From positions 20,299,515 to 20,363,514 of the forward strand of contig ML681996.1 of assembly GCA_007922195.1 (NCBI GenBank): a stretch of 64,000 nt of DNA, given 5' to 3'. Each line of letters opens with the position of its first letter. The first letter of the stretch is position 1. A program made the position numbers and the translations under genes. This document shows, in pieces, positions 21,640-34,954 of the stretch. A model generated the notes under the pieces. That model saw only the letters and a list, made by a program, of their open reading frames with translations. It did no database searches and had not been told where the DNA came from. The stretch comes from Podocnemis expansa (taxonomy: Eukaryota; Chordata; Testudines; Podocnemididae).

Positions 21640-24510
21640 CTGATGGGGAGAAATCAGAGCTCCACAAATGCTCCTTTCCTACTTAGCACTGCGACCCATA
21701 ATTTGGAAGCTCATACAGGTGAGTGAAAGGGCAGCCTTACCAATTGCCCAGTGGGTTGGTCACAGCCCTGTCCTGTAGTATCAGTCACATGCTAACATAT
21801 CAGATTCCAGGAGAGATGCCATAGTTTCCTTTTTATACTTGCTTTACAAGTCCTTATTCTATTAAAAAACAAAACAAAACAAAACAAAAACTGCCAGTGA
21901 TCATACTTATGGAACTTTTTTCTTTTAAATGGAAAACTATGATAACTGTCTTGTGACTAAAAAAAATCATAAACATTTAAAGCTACTAATAAAACTGCAT
22001 TAAGTATGGCATCTTAAGCATGCAGTTGGAAATTTAGTCATCACCATAAAAAATACATTGAGACTTTTATTTCTCACCTTCTTCACCAACACTTCCACAT
22101 AAAGAAGGGTTCTGAGTGTCCATTTGCTACCCCCCCATTCCAAAATCCGTCTGTTATATTATTAATTGCTTCATCACTACTTCCTGTACGCAGACTACAA
22201 TTGCCTATCAAAAACACCAGGCAAAAAAAACTTCCAGAGCTATCATGTGTTCCAAATATAACACAACATCAGAACATAAAAACATCACAATATAAGTAAC
22301 TATATCACAATGATGGAATGCAGCTGATATTGTAGGGGTCCTCCAGTATCCCATACAGATACAATATCTAATATTATATACAACAAATTTTGTTTTTCAA
22401 ATAGTACAATAAAATAATTTTCACGACAAGAGAACTGAAGTGTCAGATGTACTGTTAACTAAAAGCAGTAAGGGGAAAAATTGCATCAGGTCTCATTGCC
22501 ATCACATATTACAGAAACTTTTTTGCTGTTAATCTACATGGCAAACATTGCTTTACTATTTCATGAGCATAATAATGGCACTTCACTCTGATAAAGAGGA
22601 GCATAGTCTTCCTTCCAAAAGGCCAACAGGCATTCATGGAGAGGGAAAATACCTCTCATTAGGAAACTATTTAACCTTCTCTCATACAACAAACGACAAT
22701 GAAGCTGGAACTTTTTAAAAACATTCCTGAATAATATAGCACTTACAATTACTGTGTGCTTTTGCTTTCTGGAGATGCAACTGAAAAAAAAAAAAGTTTT
22801 GGAAAATTTTCTCTATTCATCTTTATACCACTATTAAAAATCTCAAAAAAAAATTGTTTGATCAAGAAAACAAATCAGCCATTATATCACAGGGAAAAAA
22901 TAATGCTTCAGTACAAGCTTGTCCTATGGCTTGTTTACATGAAAGTTTAGATATGATTCACTTTGATTTCATTTCCCATGCTGATGAAATAAAACAGATT
23001 GCTCAGTAAAAAGAACAAGTACCCCTGTAGGGCTTTTTAGGGTTGATTTGTTCCTTAGATATGTGGGGGGAACAGGTTATGACAAGCATATTGGGAAAAC
23101 CAGAATGAGTATGTTTGTTTGGTTGTAAGGGACCAGACAACTATCAAAATAACTTAACTCCTTAAGTATTGATGCTCTCCACTGGCTTCATATTTTAATT
23201 CTTCATTGTTTTCTGTCTTCTTCTTTGTCTGTTTGTTTTGTTTTGTTTCTGCCAAACTTTCAGATATATGACCTTTTTTCATTTATTTGCTTACCATTCA
23301 TTTACTTATCACAGGAAAAAGGACATAGATCTATATCATGGATCTGAGTACCTATTTTCTTGAATTCATTGAGAGCTGTCAGTGGCTAGAGCTTTAGGAA
23401 GTCACATAAATGACCAGCTGTTTTGGAATAATCTGCAATATTTCACTTTTTTGATACAAATTAAGTTCTAATGACATATTCTAGGTTGGTTGAGTTGTAA
23501 TACTGTATTTCATAACAGAATTTGACATTCTGAAATCATACTATAGTGCTATTAGAATATAAAAATAATCTCTCACTTAGCATGTTTTGTCTCTCCACAG
23601 AACAGATTTTGCTGAGAAAACTGTACACAAAGAAGGACTAATAGGTTTGGCCTACAATCCATTTTTTCTTTTAATTTGATTAAATAAAGTTGACCTTGTT
23701 TGGCTATTTTAATTTCAACTCCACCTACCGGGGACTTAATTCTGCTCTCAGATACTTGGTATAATTACGATCAAATACCACAGAATCTAGTACAGGTCTT
23801 GTGCAGACATGCACTATGGTTATTTTTCCAAGTATGCAGCCATTTATTTGTTGTTTATACTGAAAGCTATATGTTACGTTGCTACTGGAAAATGTGTTGC
23901 ATGCATAAATGACTTTAGTATCTGAACATCTGAGTTTGCACTGTGTGAGACTTTGAAATTCTCTGTTTCTTAAAAATAGTACTTTTTTCAAAACTATTTT
24001 CTAACAGGCAGATGTTTCAGAATTAAAAACATCACATATAGTTTTGACCCATTAAAATGTCTTAAAGATGTCATTTAATAAACTCTAACACTGCAACACT
24101 GTATTCTTATTAGTGTGCAATACATGAGAAACATGCTTCATTAGTTTAAGCTTATTGGGCCTATTTCTTTCTACTTTTCTTTGCATAAATTATTAAATCT
24201 TCCATATAAAGTCATGGTGTTATATTCTCATCTCTTTGTAAAAGAATTTATAGCCATAACTACCATTAAATTTGAAGAGTTGTGAATATTAAGCTTATGG
24301 CTCTGATAATTGGTTGAAAATTGTTTAAAGTATCTGGTATGCACTTTTATGGCCATGCTGGTGTTTGCTGCTATAAGTTCTGGTTTTCCTTTCCCTCAAA
24401 TCAGTTTTAAAGATGCAAGTTTCAAAATCTTTCAGGACATGTTAGCATGAAATTGCTGATATATGTCTACAGGTTTAGACTAGCGAGTCATGAAAACCAG
24501 AACGCATACA
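21640..24510. other. Intronic sequence, no gene or clear repeat
   Basis: AT-rich unique-looking DNA with a (CAAAA)n tract at about 21865-21890. Short frames only. Confidence 0.5.
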
Positions 24511-24512
24511 TT

Positions 24513-24546
24513 AACAAAACAAACAAACAAACAAACAAACAAACAC
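24513..24546. repeat. (CAAA)n microsatellite
   Basis: About eight ACAA units in a row. Confidence 0.9.
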
Positions 24547-24997
24547 CTACAATAGTCAACTACACTTCTAAGAGACTTACATAACTACTTACGTTTGCAA
24601 AGTACCTGTTTATTCTTCTTACATATTACTAAAATATCTCAAAGCCTTTTCACGTAAAGACAGCTAATTACAGCTCCTTACTGAAAACTTACAAAAATCT
24701 CATGATTTTCTATTGCACCATACAAACTTGTCAACGGAACTGTGAAAGCAATTTTCCTCAAAGGTCCTGAAATGTTACTAAAACAGCAAATTTTTTCATA
24801 CTGAAAAAACAATCTGAAATATATGACTTTAAACTTTCAGTTAATTCATTTTAAATTGCTAGTACGATAAAATCAACACACACTGCACAGATGATTACAA
24901 ACATATGCTAGAACAATGTAAACTCCTTGTGAAACTTTAAATAAGGTGTGGAGGGCCTGACTCAAGTCTATTTCAATTATGTACGTCAAGAATAAAC

Positions 24998-25275
24998 CCT
25001 TTATACCAAAACAAACAAGAAGTCTAGTGGTACTTTTAAAGACGAAGATAGAGAAGTACAGATGAATTGGAGAAAATATAATTATAATTATTTTGGAAAA
25101 TAATTTTATTTTCCACCCATTCATCTCTACTTCTCCATTTTCAAGCATCTGATGAAGTGGGATTTTTTTTCTCATGAAAGCTTATTCAATAAATACATTT
25201 GTTACTCTTTAAAAGTGCCACTAGACTCCTTGTTTAGCTTGCTGAACTAGACGAACACGGCTATTCCTTCAGAAT
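24998..25275 (+). mobile_element. Fold-back repeat with tail, longer interior
   Basis: The left arm AAACAAACAAGAAGTCTAGT is followed by an AT-rich interior with its own inverted pair (AGAGAAGTACAGATGAATTG against CATTCATCTCTACTTCTCC). The right arm ends AAGTGCCACTAGACTCCTTG and the tail is GCTGAACTAGACGAACACGG. Same family as 7758-7972. Confidence 0.75.
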
Positions 25276-25510
25276 GTGTCCCTATTTGCACCAATTGAGC
25301 AACACCGATATACAACAAAACAAACAAGGAGATGCACAATAAGTGTCTACTGGTGACTACTGTATACTTACCACAACCATAAAACAAAACACCTAAAAGA
25401 TCTATTCACGATTATACATCCAGAGGTAGGGAAGAATGCGAGGGGAATTGTTTTGTTACTTCTTTTAATTTTACACATCAATTGAGATAGCTAGGGCACA
25501 CTTACACTGC

Positions 25511-25565
25511 AAAAAAAAAAAAAAAAAAAAAAAAGAAGAAGAAAAAACAAACAAACAAAAAAAAA
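25511..25565. repeat. A-rich tract
   Basis: 24 A followed by GAA and CAAA units. Confidence 0.95.
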
Positions 25566-25973
25566 CCAAGCAAGTCTCAGAGCTTGGGTCAACTGAGAGG
25601 CTCAAGTTACACCACTAAAAATATCAGTGAAACCATTCCTTCTTGGATTGGAGTTTTAAGCCTGCTCTACACTTAAACACTGTTCAATAGCAGCTGAAGG
25701 GAGATCTGCAAGCTACATTAAATAACTTGCATTCCTCCCTTCAACTTTCTAATCCCTACTTATCATGGCAGCCCCATTATGCTGAGTCAAAGGGAAATGC
25801 TCTTCCTTCAACTCAGCACTGTCCTTTTTCAGAAGCCTTACCAGGTCAATTTCCCAATCAACTGAGTGTGTCTTTGACTGCTCAATTATTCTGGAAACAT
25901 CAAACTGATGCGGTGAATCTGCTGCCATCAGCAAAGACCTACCTGAGCTCTGAAACCCATCATGGGGCAGCAG

Positions 25974-26540
25974 CAGGGCCATAAGTAGGCCAGGGCAAAT
26001 GGGGCAATGCCCCAGGTGTGGAATTTTAGAGGGTGCAGGGGACAGATCCGGCTCCTGGCAGCAGCTGCAGATGGATCTGGGTCCGTTCCCAGCCATGCTG
26101 GGGAGCCAGATTCATCCCCCTTGCCATCTAAAATTACACTCCTGGGATGTCCAATGCTGCTGGGGCTTGCCATCAGAAGCCACAACCATGGCAGACCTGG
26201 GGGGATCCATATCCATCCCCAGCCACTGCTGGAGGTGGCAAGAAGCTTTCACCACTGCCAGCAGGCCAGGGGATCTGGATCCGACCACAGCCACCACCAC
26301 CTGGCTGGGGAGGATCTGGATCCCCCCAGCCTGCCAGTAGTGGCAGAAGCTTCCTGCCACCTCCAGCGGTGGCGGGGATGGATCTGGACCCCGTAGCTTA
26401 CCAGCAGTGGCGGAAGCATATGGATCCATCCCCAGCCAATGGCCGGCTGGGGGAATCCGGATCCTTCCTGGTTTGAAGCTGGGGGGGGGCACATCTGGGG
26501 CCAATCGCCCCAGTTACCAAAGATTCTAGTTACGGCCCTG
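25974..26540. mobile_element. hAT-like GC-rich MITE, 567 bp, 8-bp duplication (7 of 8)
   Basis: It begins CAGGGCCATAAGTAGGC and ends TTCTAGTTACGGCCCTG, inverted copies. It is flanked by GGCAGCAG (25966-25973) and AGCAGCAG (26541-26548). The interior is GC-rich with recurring GGATCTGGATCC-like words, which create many overlapping frames that are not genes. The host into which it inserted resembles the repeat at 9735-10030. Confidence 0.75.
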
Positions 26541-26735
26541 AGCAGCAGTTTCAGAGACTAAGGTCCAGCCTCAGATGGAACATCTACTCTGCACTTTTAA
26601 CCATCTAATATGAGCCCAGTCAGTTGATTTGTGTTCTGAGACTCATTGCTGTGAAGTTTTTATTGCAATAAAAATGTTCTCTTACAGTGATGTGTGCCAT
26701 ATAATAGATACATATATTAGGCAAATGCATTAGAC

Positions 26736-27310
26736 CAGTGGTCGGCAACCTGAAAGATAAGAAGAGCCATTTTCAAAAATTTCTTCAATAAACAAGTGAA
26801 TAATGGGGGAGCTATTAATTTAGAAATGTCCACCTTCTGCTCTCCAAGCAGGCTGGCAGGTTTATTTTTCCCTGCCCATGCCCAGGATGAAAGGGACACT
26901 AAATTACAAAACCACTAAAGACCCCCTGCCTAGATAGGAAAGAGATTTAAGTAGGCAATAGGGGCTGGAGATGAGTGTCTGACATTAAGAGAGTGAGAGT
27001 AAGCTGCAGGGTCTGTCTGTATCCCCCAGGCCAGATCTAGTAGTATCTGAGCTAAAGGGAATTTACTCAAAACATGAAAGGAAAGAATAAAGCTTAAGGA
27101 CGGACCAGTCGAGTAGGCCTGTTGCTGTCGTAACTCATCTCTGTATGCCGTCGAGTCAATAAATAATAATTTGTTTTGATAAACTATTTTGCAGCCACTT
27201 TTCACAACCGCTGATCACAGGGAAAACAGTGTATGAGCGCCAAACAGCTGAAGTTGTTACGTTATCACAGTTGGTAAACCAGGGTGCTGTTGCCCAGAGA
27301 CACAGCAATT
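26736..27310. mobile_element. Probable hAT element, left end only
   Basis: CAGTGGTCGGCAACCTGAAA at 26736 is a hAT-type terminus. The following AAGAGCCATTTTCAAAAATT segment is typical of the family. No matching right end or duplication found; the extent is a guess. Confidence 0.4.
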
Positions 27311-28460
27311 CACCTTGTATCCATGACATATACCAAAAGTAAAATTAGAATTAATAACAAACCTATTTTAATACTGACAGAAACATGTTAATCACACATT
27401 TAAAAAATAGTCAGCTCTTTACACATTAATAGTATCTCATCTATCAAATATCCCTCAGACTTGTTCCTCAGAAAAAGGAAAAACAAAACTCATATACAGG
27501 TTCTGTATAACCTGTCAACAGAATAAAATTGTCTTTTCTCTTTTTTTCATTTCTTTTGAGCATATGACGAAAACATGAATTTAATGGGATTTATATGGGT
27601 TTGTTTGGCAACCTTTTCAAATTCTTTGGAATGTAAGCTACAATTTGAATCTGAGTTCCTCTAGGACAACACTGTGTTTGTACTGGAATAAGTATTTGTT
27701 ATTGAATCAGAAAGAAACAAGTTGTTTATTATAACTATATTTTTGGTAAGCTTGATTTACATTTTTCTGTGATGGTATTTCTACTTGCTTTTCTCTACAG
27801 TGGAACTTGAACTTCTTATATGCACATTACATGTCTGATGCGACTTTTGTTTCACAGTTAAAATTCTCAATAATTGCAGTGGACGTCTGAAATGAGATAG
27901 ACATACAAGATCAAGACATTTTGTTTCTTCTGTGTTTTAGGTACTTTGTCACATTGCTTGTTTTTGGCAATTGTCTTTTGTGTAAAAATTTAATACAAAA
28001 TACTTCCTTTTAAAAAATACCTAATACATTTATTTGAAGGAAACTAAAACCAAAGAGTTAAAAGCAAACAATTTCACTAAAACCAAAAAGGCCCAAATCT
28101 TTTATATGAGAATACATCTAATTGAGTTGACTATGTACTTGCATGTACATGTCTACTAAACTGAAGCCTTAATCTTGATTAGAGATGATTACACATAGTA
28201 GTAATAATAATGATTATAATAAACTGTTTAAGAGCAATCATTATATAGCTTTGAAAGTAAAAGGTGCTACTATGCATATATATGAAGTGTTATCTGTTTG
28301 TTGAATGTAATGTGATATGTCACTATCTAATCTAACAGTGGAGAAACTAACAGAAGGATGTGCTAAAATGGGGAAACATTTTCAAAATGTTGTTTTTTAT
28401 TTTAAAGAAAAACGGGCAAAAATCTACTCTTAGGTAGATCTGGTGGTTTCCATACCACTG
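27310..28460. other. Intronic sequence, no feature seen
   Basis: AT-rich, low-complexity patches, no coding signal. Confidence 0.5.
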
Positions 28461-28463
28461 CAT

Positions 28464-28734
28464 TAATAAATGGAGAGACAAGGTGAGTGAGGTAATATAT
28501 TTTATTGGCCCATGATTCTATGATTTTCCATTGATGGAAGAGACACGTTTAGCTATGAAGAGTTTTTCCTCAGCCCTGGGAAAGCTATTCAGATAGAAGA
28601 CTGTTTGGTATAAGTTTTTAACACATATTCAAAGAGGGGCCTTTCAAGGTGAAGTGGCCTATTAACTCCCCTGCCAGATGATGAAAAAGCGGGCTAGTGG
28701 ATTATAGATTCTTGTAATAAACCATAAATCTAGT
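28464..28734 (+). mobile_element. Old interspersed repeat, left part (continues at 35223)
   Basis: GAGACAAGGTGAGTGAGGTA, TTTTATTGGCCCA, a CTCAGCCCTGGGAAAG segment and GGTGAAGTGGCCTATTAACT occur in the order of a repeat family I know from turtles and crocodilians. It stops at ATAAATCTAGT, and that sequence is repeated at 35223-35233 where the family text continues. Confidence 0.7.
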
Positions 28735-28977
28735 AAAACAAACAAGGAGCCCTGTGGCACTTAGGGACTAATACATTTATTTATTCCATGAGCTTTCTTG
28801 GGAGAAAATCCCACCTCATCAGATACTTTGAAGATGAGGGAACTTACAGAATGGGAGGAAATACATGCAAGGGAGTGTAAGCCATGGCAACAGGTCACAC
28901 TGGAACAGCAAATCAAAACAGTTGTAAAGATTCAGACGCTGGGGAACAACATACTGAGGTTATTTTACTGAATGATG
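28735..28977 (+). mobile_element. Fold-back repeat, left part, interrupted by the DIRS-like element
   Basis: AAACAAACAAGGAGCCCTGT runs to GGGAGAAAATCCCACCTCAT, the left arm of the fold-back family with a longer interior. The tail appears 6.2 kb later at 35185-35222. The pair is bracketed by ATAAATCTAGT and ATAAATCCAGT, a near-perfect 11-bp duplication. Confidence 0.7.
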
Positions 28978-29032
28978 GGTTACTTACCAGTAACTGTCCT
29001 TCTTTGAGATGGGCTGCTCACATACATTCAGT
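28978..29032. repeat. 55-bp inverted repeat, left arm (partner 29232-29286)
   Basis: GGGTTACTTACCAGTAACTG runs to ACATTCAG. Its reverse complement at 29232-29286 differs at only three positions, counted by eye. A GT run and poly-G lie between them (29204-29229). Confidence 0.85.
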
Positions 29033-31308
29033 GTTAGGTGCCTACATGCTGCAGAGCATGGTTGGTTGGAAGCCTTTTGCCCCAGCCCGTCAGACCAGGG
29101 TCAGTGGCCGACGCCCCCTCTGGCCACTCCCACAGCTATATATACAGCCCACACCCTGAGCCTCCCCAGTACCCTTTAAGTTTCCAACTCCAGATAGTGG
29201 GGATGGTGTGTGTGTGTGTGGGGGGGGGGTCCTGAATGTATACGAGCAGCCCATCTCAAAGAAAGACAGTTACTGGTAAGTAACCCGCCACTCTTCTTCA
29301 AGTGCTGCTTGGATGCACTCGGTGTTAGGTGACTACTAGCCATACCATGGATGGTGGGCAGAGTTGGAGTTTTCCACCTTCAGCACCACTATCCCCCCTA
29401 GGCAAGCTCCAAACCAGGAGGGTGCCTGAAATAAGCATATCACCAACATGGAGGGGAAATCTTATAACTCTATGAAGTCTGCTGACAATGTGAGTTAAGG
29501 GACCCTACAGAAACGATGTGTCACCTTGAGGTGGGTTGGGATCATAGTGTCGGCTATGCAAGCCTTGCAAGTCCCCAACCCTGGAAATTGAGGAAATCTT
29601 TGATGAGATAACGGCTTTTTCATCCCTAAGCAAAAAGACTGCTCCTCTCAAAGCTCTATGAACACTACCCAAGGAAACAGAGAAGGGAAGTGAGTCACTT
29701 CCACAGTAGGTTGGCAAGGATACTGTCTGGGTTATTCCATGTGCTCCGGGGAAAAACAGACTGGCCCATACACAGCTGGGTCCTACCCACCTCTCCAGAG
29801 GAGCCTACATTAGGACTGTATTCAGCAAACAGTCAGAAGACTTATATGAGAAAGAGAAAAGTCTGTCACCTGCGTAGAAAGTGGGATGTAAATGCCTGAT
29901 CCCAATGAAGCCCTAAGGCCTTCAATCTCAAGGGCTGGCAGCCCAAGTACAGTGTAGTGGGAAGTAGCAAAGATGGGTCATCTATTGCACATTGAGAGAT
30001 TGGCCTGCACTCCCGCTGGTAAGGTTGGGTAGGGGTCTACCCCACCCATCTTGGAAAAGAAAAGGGTTGATGATTGGGCATGAGGGGTAACCCCATGGCC
30101 CCCACATGTTGCTTAGCCATGTGGAGAAGTAACCTAATGATGGAATCAGGTGCAGTGGTCCCAAAGGTAGACGGTTTGCCTCAGGATGATAATAGAGTAA
30201 CCTCAGAGCTAGAGTTTTACAGTGACAGTCTGAAACTTCCAGACAAGGATGCTCCCCTAGCACCCTCTGTAAGGTAGGGTCAAAATAAACTGTACTGGCC
30301 TTAGAAGCTAAGGTGAGGGTGAGGATGGGAAATTTGCAACCTCTAAGGGAAATTTCTCTTAGGGGTCCCAAGAAAAAACAACTGGTTGATAGCTCTCTGG
30401 GGCAGACACGGTTCCAGAGTATCAAAATTGGGATACCATAAGCAGGGACCCTTGTAGAAGTGGGGAAAAGGGCATGGGGGGAGGGGCTTTGGCCTTCCCG
30501 CCCACACTTTGCAATGGGAGGGTCTGAGTGGCACCCAGGATACCGAGATCCTGCTTCAATGTAATGAGGCTGAAGGCCTGAAGAGAAGGCACAAATACTG
30601 CAGTGCACTCGAGGTTGGCCTTTGTGTGCACCCAGATCTCTTGTCGCCTATGGAAGGAAAGGGTCAAATACATATTGGTATGACCTGGCTCCTTATGTCT
30701 CTATGCAAGCACATGGGGCCCGAAATCCATAGGGACCACTGTCAGTTAAGATACCAAGTAGTCCGGGTTGAAAGGAATAAAACTGAAGGACAAAAGTCAT
30801 CATACCATAAGCTGGGTAGAGTCCAATCTCAAAGTGTATAGGGTGTCCTGGGAAGGTGTTTTTTTTTTTTTTGCCCAATCAGAAGGGAGGAAGGATCAGG
30901 CCCCACCCTAGGTGAAGGACCTTAGAGAGAGAGAGAGCGAGAGAGAGGGAGGGAAGGAGGATCAATCTCCCTTAACTGGTTCGCATCGGTTGATAAAGTT
31001 CTGCTAGGCCTTAGGAGTGGAGCACAATAGGGGAGTCATCGAGGGGCCCCTTCAGCGAGTGAGGAGAGTAAAGAGAGAAAGAGATAGAGGGGCATGTCCA
31101 CTGCAGTGGGAATAACTGCACGGCAGTCACCCAGTGGAGGGGTGTAAAGCATAAGTTTTTGGGGAAAAACACATCCCCCTGTGATCCAATGCACTTACCA
31201 AAAAGTTATGGGAAAACGAACCAGACTGGAAGAGGTCTACCCATGGCAATGTAAAAGGGCAGGAACATCCTTCTGCTTCTAGTCAAGGGAGCACTATTCC
31301 CCCACAAG

Positions 31309-31916
31309 CAGAGCCCTGCAAATCCGTGGGTATCTGCTGCAGATCTGCAGGTATCTGTATCTGTGGGTGTGGGTGCGGATAACCGCAGACCCATTGCTGC
31401 AGATCAACTCATGGATGCAGCTTCTATTGTTACCTTATCACACTGCGATCCATTGCTGAAACTGCTGCACTGATCTGTGTCGGCAGCAAGCAGGGGAACC
31501 AGGAAGAGCTCTGGCCGATCCTAGATTGTGATCTGCCAGCCAATCAGAGTCTCAAGGTGGGACTTGGAGACTCACTGCTGGCCTTTGATTGGCTCATTCC
31601 CCTGCCCACTTCTTCCTTTTCTTGCTTCCAGTTGGCAAGCCATTGCTGTCAATCAGAGATTTCATAATTGGGCAAAGAAATCTGATTGATAGCACAGCAT
31701 GCAAACCACAAACAAGAAAGGAAAAGTGGGTGGGACCCATATGGGGAATGAACCAATCAAAGGCTGAATAGACGTAATTGAGAGCAAGCTCGGTTGCAGC
31801 TGCGGTTACAAATGCAGCTAAATCTTGGCATGTGGATTTTAGATTGGATTAATGTTATCACTGCGTGGATGCGGATTGGATGTGGTTCCACATTTTTGTA
31901 TCCACACAGGGCTCTA
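31309..31916. mobile_element. hAT MITE, 608 bp, nested in the DIRS-like element
   Basis: Begins CAGAGCCCTGCAAATCCGTG and ends CACACAGGGCTCTA. CCCACAAG repeats exactly at 31301-31308 and 31917-31924. The interior has GCAGATCTGCAGGTATCTG and its inverted partner near GCGTGGATGCGGATTGG. Non-coding. Confidence 0.85.
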
Positions 31917-33090
31917 CCCACAAGCCTCCCTTGACATGGATCCGGGTAGCTGGAAAGCTAGAAAGTCACAGGTGTTTGCCTTCTGACTGAGGGATCCATG
32001 AGCATAAAAACCCCTCCGGAGGGCCGGGGAATGGGCCATGCTTATCTGGGGGATGTCTTATAGAAAATTGAAGAGCCATAATGGCATCCTTACTTGACGA
32101 GTTGCATGGAGACGGAAAAAGAAACCCTGGGGTACTCATAAGGAGCCCTACTGGAAGAGAGGGGTGAGGAGGGTCTTTGTGTGGAGAAGAGCACAGCACT
32201 GGGATGCCCAGTGGTCGATGACCAAATCCAGTCCCAGTTCCCTGCTAGCCTGAGGTGATTGCAGGATGGACAGGGAAGGAAGGAAGAGACAAGGGGAGGA
32301 TATCGCATACCCCACCAGAGAAACAATGCACGGTGCTCACCTAATAACACGGTGGACAGTGGCCACGTGGATCTGTGAGTTAAGGACTATTCAAATCGCA
32401 CTGGCAAGAGTGTTGTCTCCCAATAGTTAGAGGAATCTCTAAGTAAATGGTTTAAGAATCCCACCCTAAAATTATAGGGTACTATGAGGGCCCCATTGCT
32501 CATTTGATCAAGCGTTGTGGGATTGGCCTGTAGCTCAGCCTCTGTTCTTAATCATGCCTCCTCAAGTCATGCTAAGCTAACCTGTGGAAAGTGTTGAGGT
32601 TCTGAATGAAGAGAATAGGTTCTGAGGTTCCCAAAGGTGGGAAGTGCTAGTTTGCGATAAAAGAAGGGAGAGTGGGAAAAGGGGGTCTTGAGAGCTCAAC
32701 CCCTATACACCCTTGGGGGGAACGCAGAACAGAACCCAGGAGGTAGAGGGGGTGATGTGCCCATGGGGACTAGAGTAGTTGCAGGGTCAGCTGTGGGACC
32801 AGCAAGTCTCATGGAGAGGGTCCCATATCCATAGGGATATAAGGATCCTTGATTGGACATCTAGCTGTAATAGAGGTAGGTGTGAGGAAAAACCAGAGAA
32901 GGTGTTTATCCATCCCTTTATGGGTTGTGAACCTCTCTGCTAATTTCTGGTGGATTTCCACAGGAGAGAAGGAGATGGAGGCAGCGAAAGAGTAGCAGTT
33001 ATCTCAAGTGTGTCCAGTAGTCTAAGGAGAGGAGCCGTGTGGAAAGAATAGTTCAGGGTCCCCAAGAGGTTCATCTTCTACTCTACCTGA

Positions 33091-34954
33091 TCAGGATGAC
33101 TGGCGCTCTCTATGATGGCAAGGGCTGAGAGGGCGATTAGGTGTTTGAGAAGGAAGCATACCCAAGGATTGGAGGTCCAATCTGGGGTCTCTAGTGCCAC
33201 TGAAGAGGAGGTCGGAGTCCTCTGCAAATAAGGACCATTCCTCAAAGGGAAGGTCCTGGATGGTCTGTTGGGTGGTTTGAGGTAGGCTTGCCTCCTGGTG
33301 CCATGCCATGCTCCTCATAACAACAGCCGTGGCTACTCCTCAGCTTGCTGTGTCTGAGGCATCCCATGCAGCTAGGAGCGAATTGCAGGATGGCAGCAAG
33401 CCTTCCTTGAGGAGGGACTCAAAATCTTCCCTCTGATCCTGGGGAAGGAGGCCTGTAAATCTCTTTAAGGAGTCCCAAATATCTGAAGTGTATCTAGCCA
33501 CCAGGACTTGGTGGTTAGCTATACACAGCTGGAGGGCTGAGGTCGATTACACCCTCCTACCTAGGATTTCCATCTGTCTAGCCCCTCTGGACCTTGGAAT
33601 CTGGAGGAGGGGGGTTATTCCATGCCCTAGGGCAGCTTCAATCACCCGTGGACTTGGGCTCGGGTGATGGATGAGGAAGGAATAATCTTCCAGTGGGACC
33701 TGGTACTTGTGAGCTGCTATGTCCAACACCGGGGAATAGAGGCAGGGTATTGCGCCTGGGATCTGGCAATGTGATGCACACTAGGGTGTAGAGGCACCAC
33801 TTAATTGTCCAGCAGGGATGATACACCCGGATCGAATTGAGAAACTTGGACCCCCCCCAATAGGTTCAGCTTCTAGGGCCACATGGGCAGATACCCTGCA
33901 CAGAAGATCAAAGTAGGCCATGGTGTCCTCTCTATAGGAACCTGGCCTGGGGTTCAGCTCCCTATCCGGATTGATAAGAGTGGGCTATTCAATATTGTGG
34001 TAAGTCCTCTATAAAGGGACTTCTCTTGGCATCGACCATTCATTAGGACGGTACCGATAGGCACTCGGTGCCACTTGTCTGCCCTTTCTAGAGGGCATGA
34101 TCTCCTCCGGGTTTGGGGAGAGGGAACTTTCTCACAGAGTAGGAGGTTTGGAGCTGGTCAGAGTAGATGGCACCAGTGAAACAGAGGCACTATGGAGCTG
34201 GGGAGAAGCATAGCGCGATCTACAGTGCTTCGGAGACCAGCCTGGGGCAGTACCACTCTGTGCCTTTGAGAGAACTTCTTCCTGTGGAGCTGGGGAGCTT
34301 GGCACCATACTAGGTACCAGGGAGTGGTGCCGTTCGGGAGAAGTCCATTTCCCCGACAGGAAAGCAGGCTTTCCTCTCTGCTTAAGAGGCTTTGGAGGAG
34401 TCGGTGTAGGACAAGGCCTTTGCCACCTCGAACGCCTCCGAGGTCATCGGGATCCACACCGCTTCATGACCGCGGTGGTGGGAGTGGCCCGGCTAGGGAC
34501 AGCTGGACTGGTGGGAGCGTTTCGGCACCAAAGTCATTGCTAACTGAGTCTTCAGCTCTGTAGGCAAGTGGTGTCAAGAGGGCTCCAGTGCTGACCTGGC
34601 TGAGGGCAACCCCAGTTCTTTGGGGGCAGTCTGCCACACTTGCTCTAAGGCCAATACAAGGCGCTTTAGATCCCTGTCTTTCAGCGTCCTCAACTTGAAG
34701 GACTGATAGATGAAGCAGTCGGTGGCCTGATGGGATTCACCCAGGCACCGAAGGCACTCCTTGTGGGGGTCATCCCACAGGAAAGCCTTGCTGCAAAAAG
34801 CACAGGGTTTAAAGCCTGGCATCTTTGGCAGGTGTTGGGAGTGATCTTCTGGCTCAGAACGCATATGTTCTGTAGAAGCACCGGTTCTCAGTGTTATGAT
34901 ATCCATGAACAGGTCCTCTAACTTAAACGGGCGGCTCATACAAGAAAATAACAA
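33091..34954 (-). pseudogene. gag-like ORF remnant of the DIRS-like element
   Basis: Seen: the minus strand from 34954 encodes a 126-residue frame. It contains a Cys/His array (CAFCSKAF, ECLRCLGESHQATDC) and then RDLKRLVLALEQVWQ. After a frame change, the frame from 33729 reads YQVPLEDYSFLIHHPSP, passes a TAA, continues LPQDQREDFESLLKEGLL, passes a TGA, and ends with DLPFEEWSLFAEDSDL (33091-33318). Known: this order is that of the gag protein of vertebrate DIRS-like elements as I remember it; the Cys/His array probably binds nucleic acid. It is dead in this copy. Confidence 0.6.

Noticed and set aside
26007..26504. Six overlapping frames of 80-130 codons at 26 kb
   Set aside because: All fall within a GC-rich hAT-like MITE with repeated GGATCTGGATCC words; no protein family is recognisable.
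29151..29230. TATATATA and GT run near the DIRS-like left end as a promoter
   Set aside because: A TATATATA sequence is mirrored in the right terminus and may be functional in the element, but position and composition alone do not support a promoter call.
29982..30608. 208-codon minus-strand frame
   Set aside because: Inside the DIRS-like element, with no recognisable domain and unusual composition. It is probably a chance frame in untranslated retroelement sequence.
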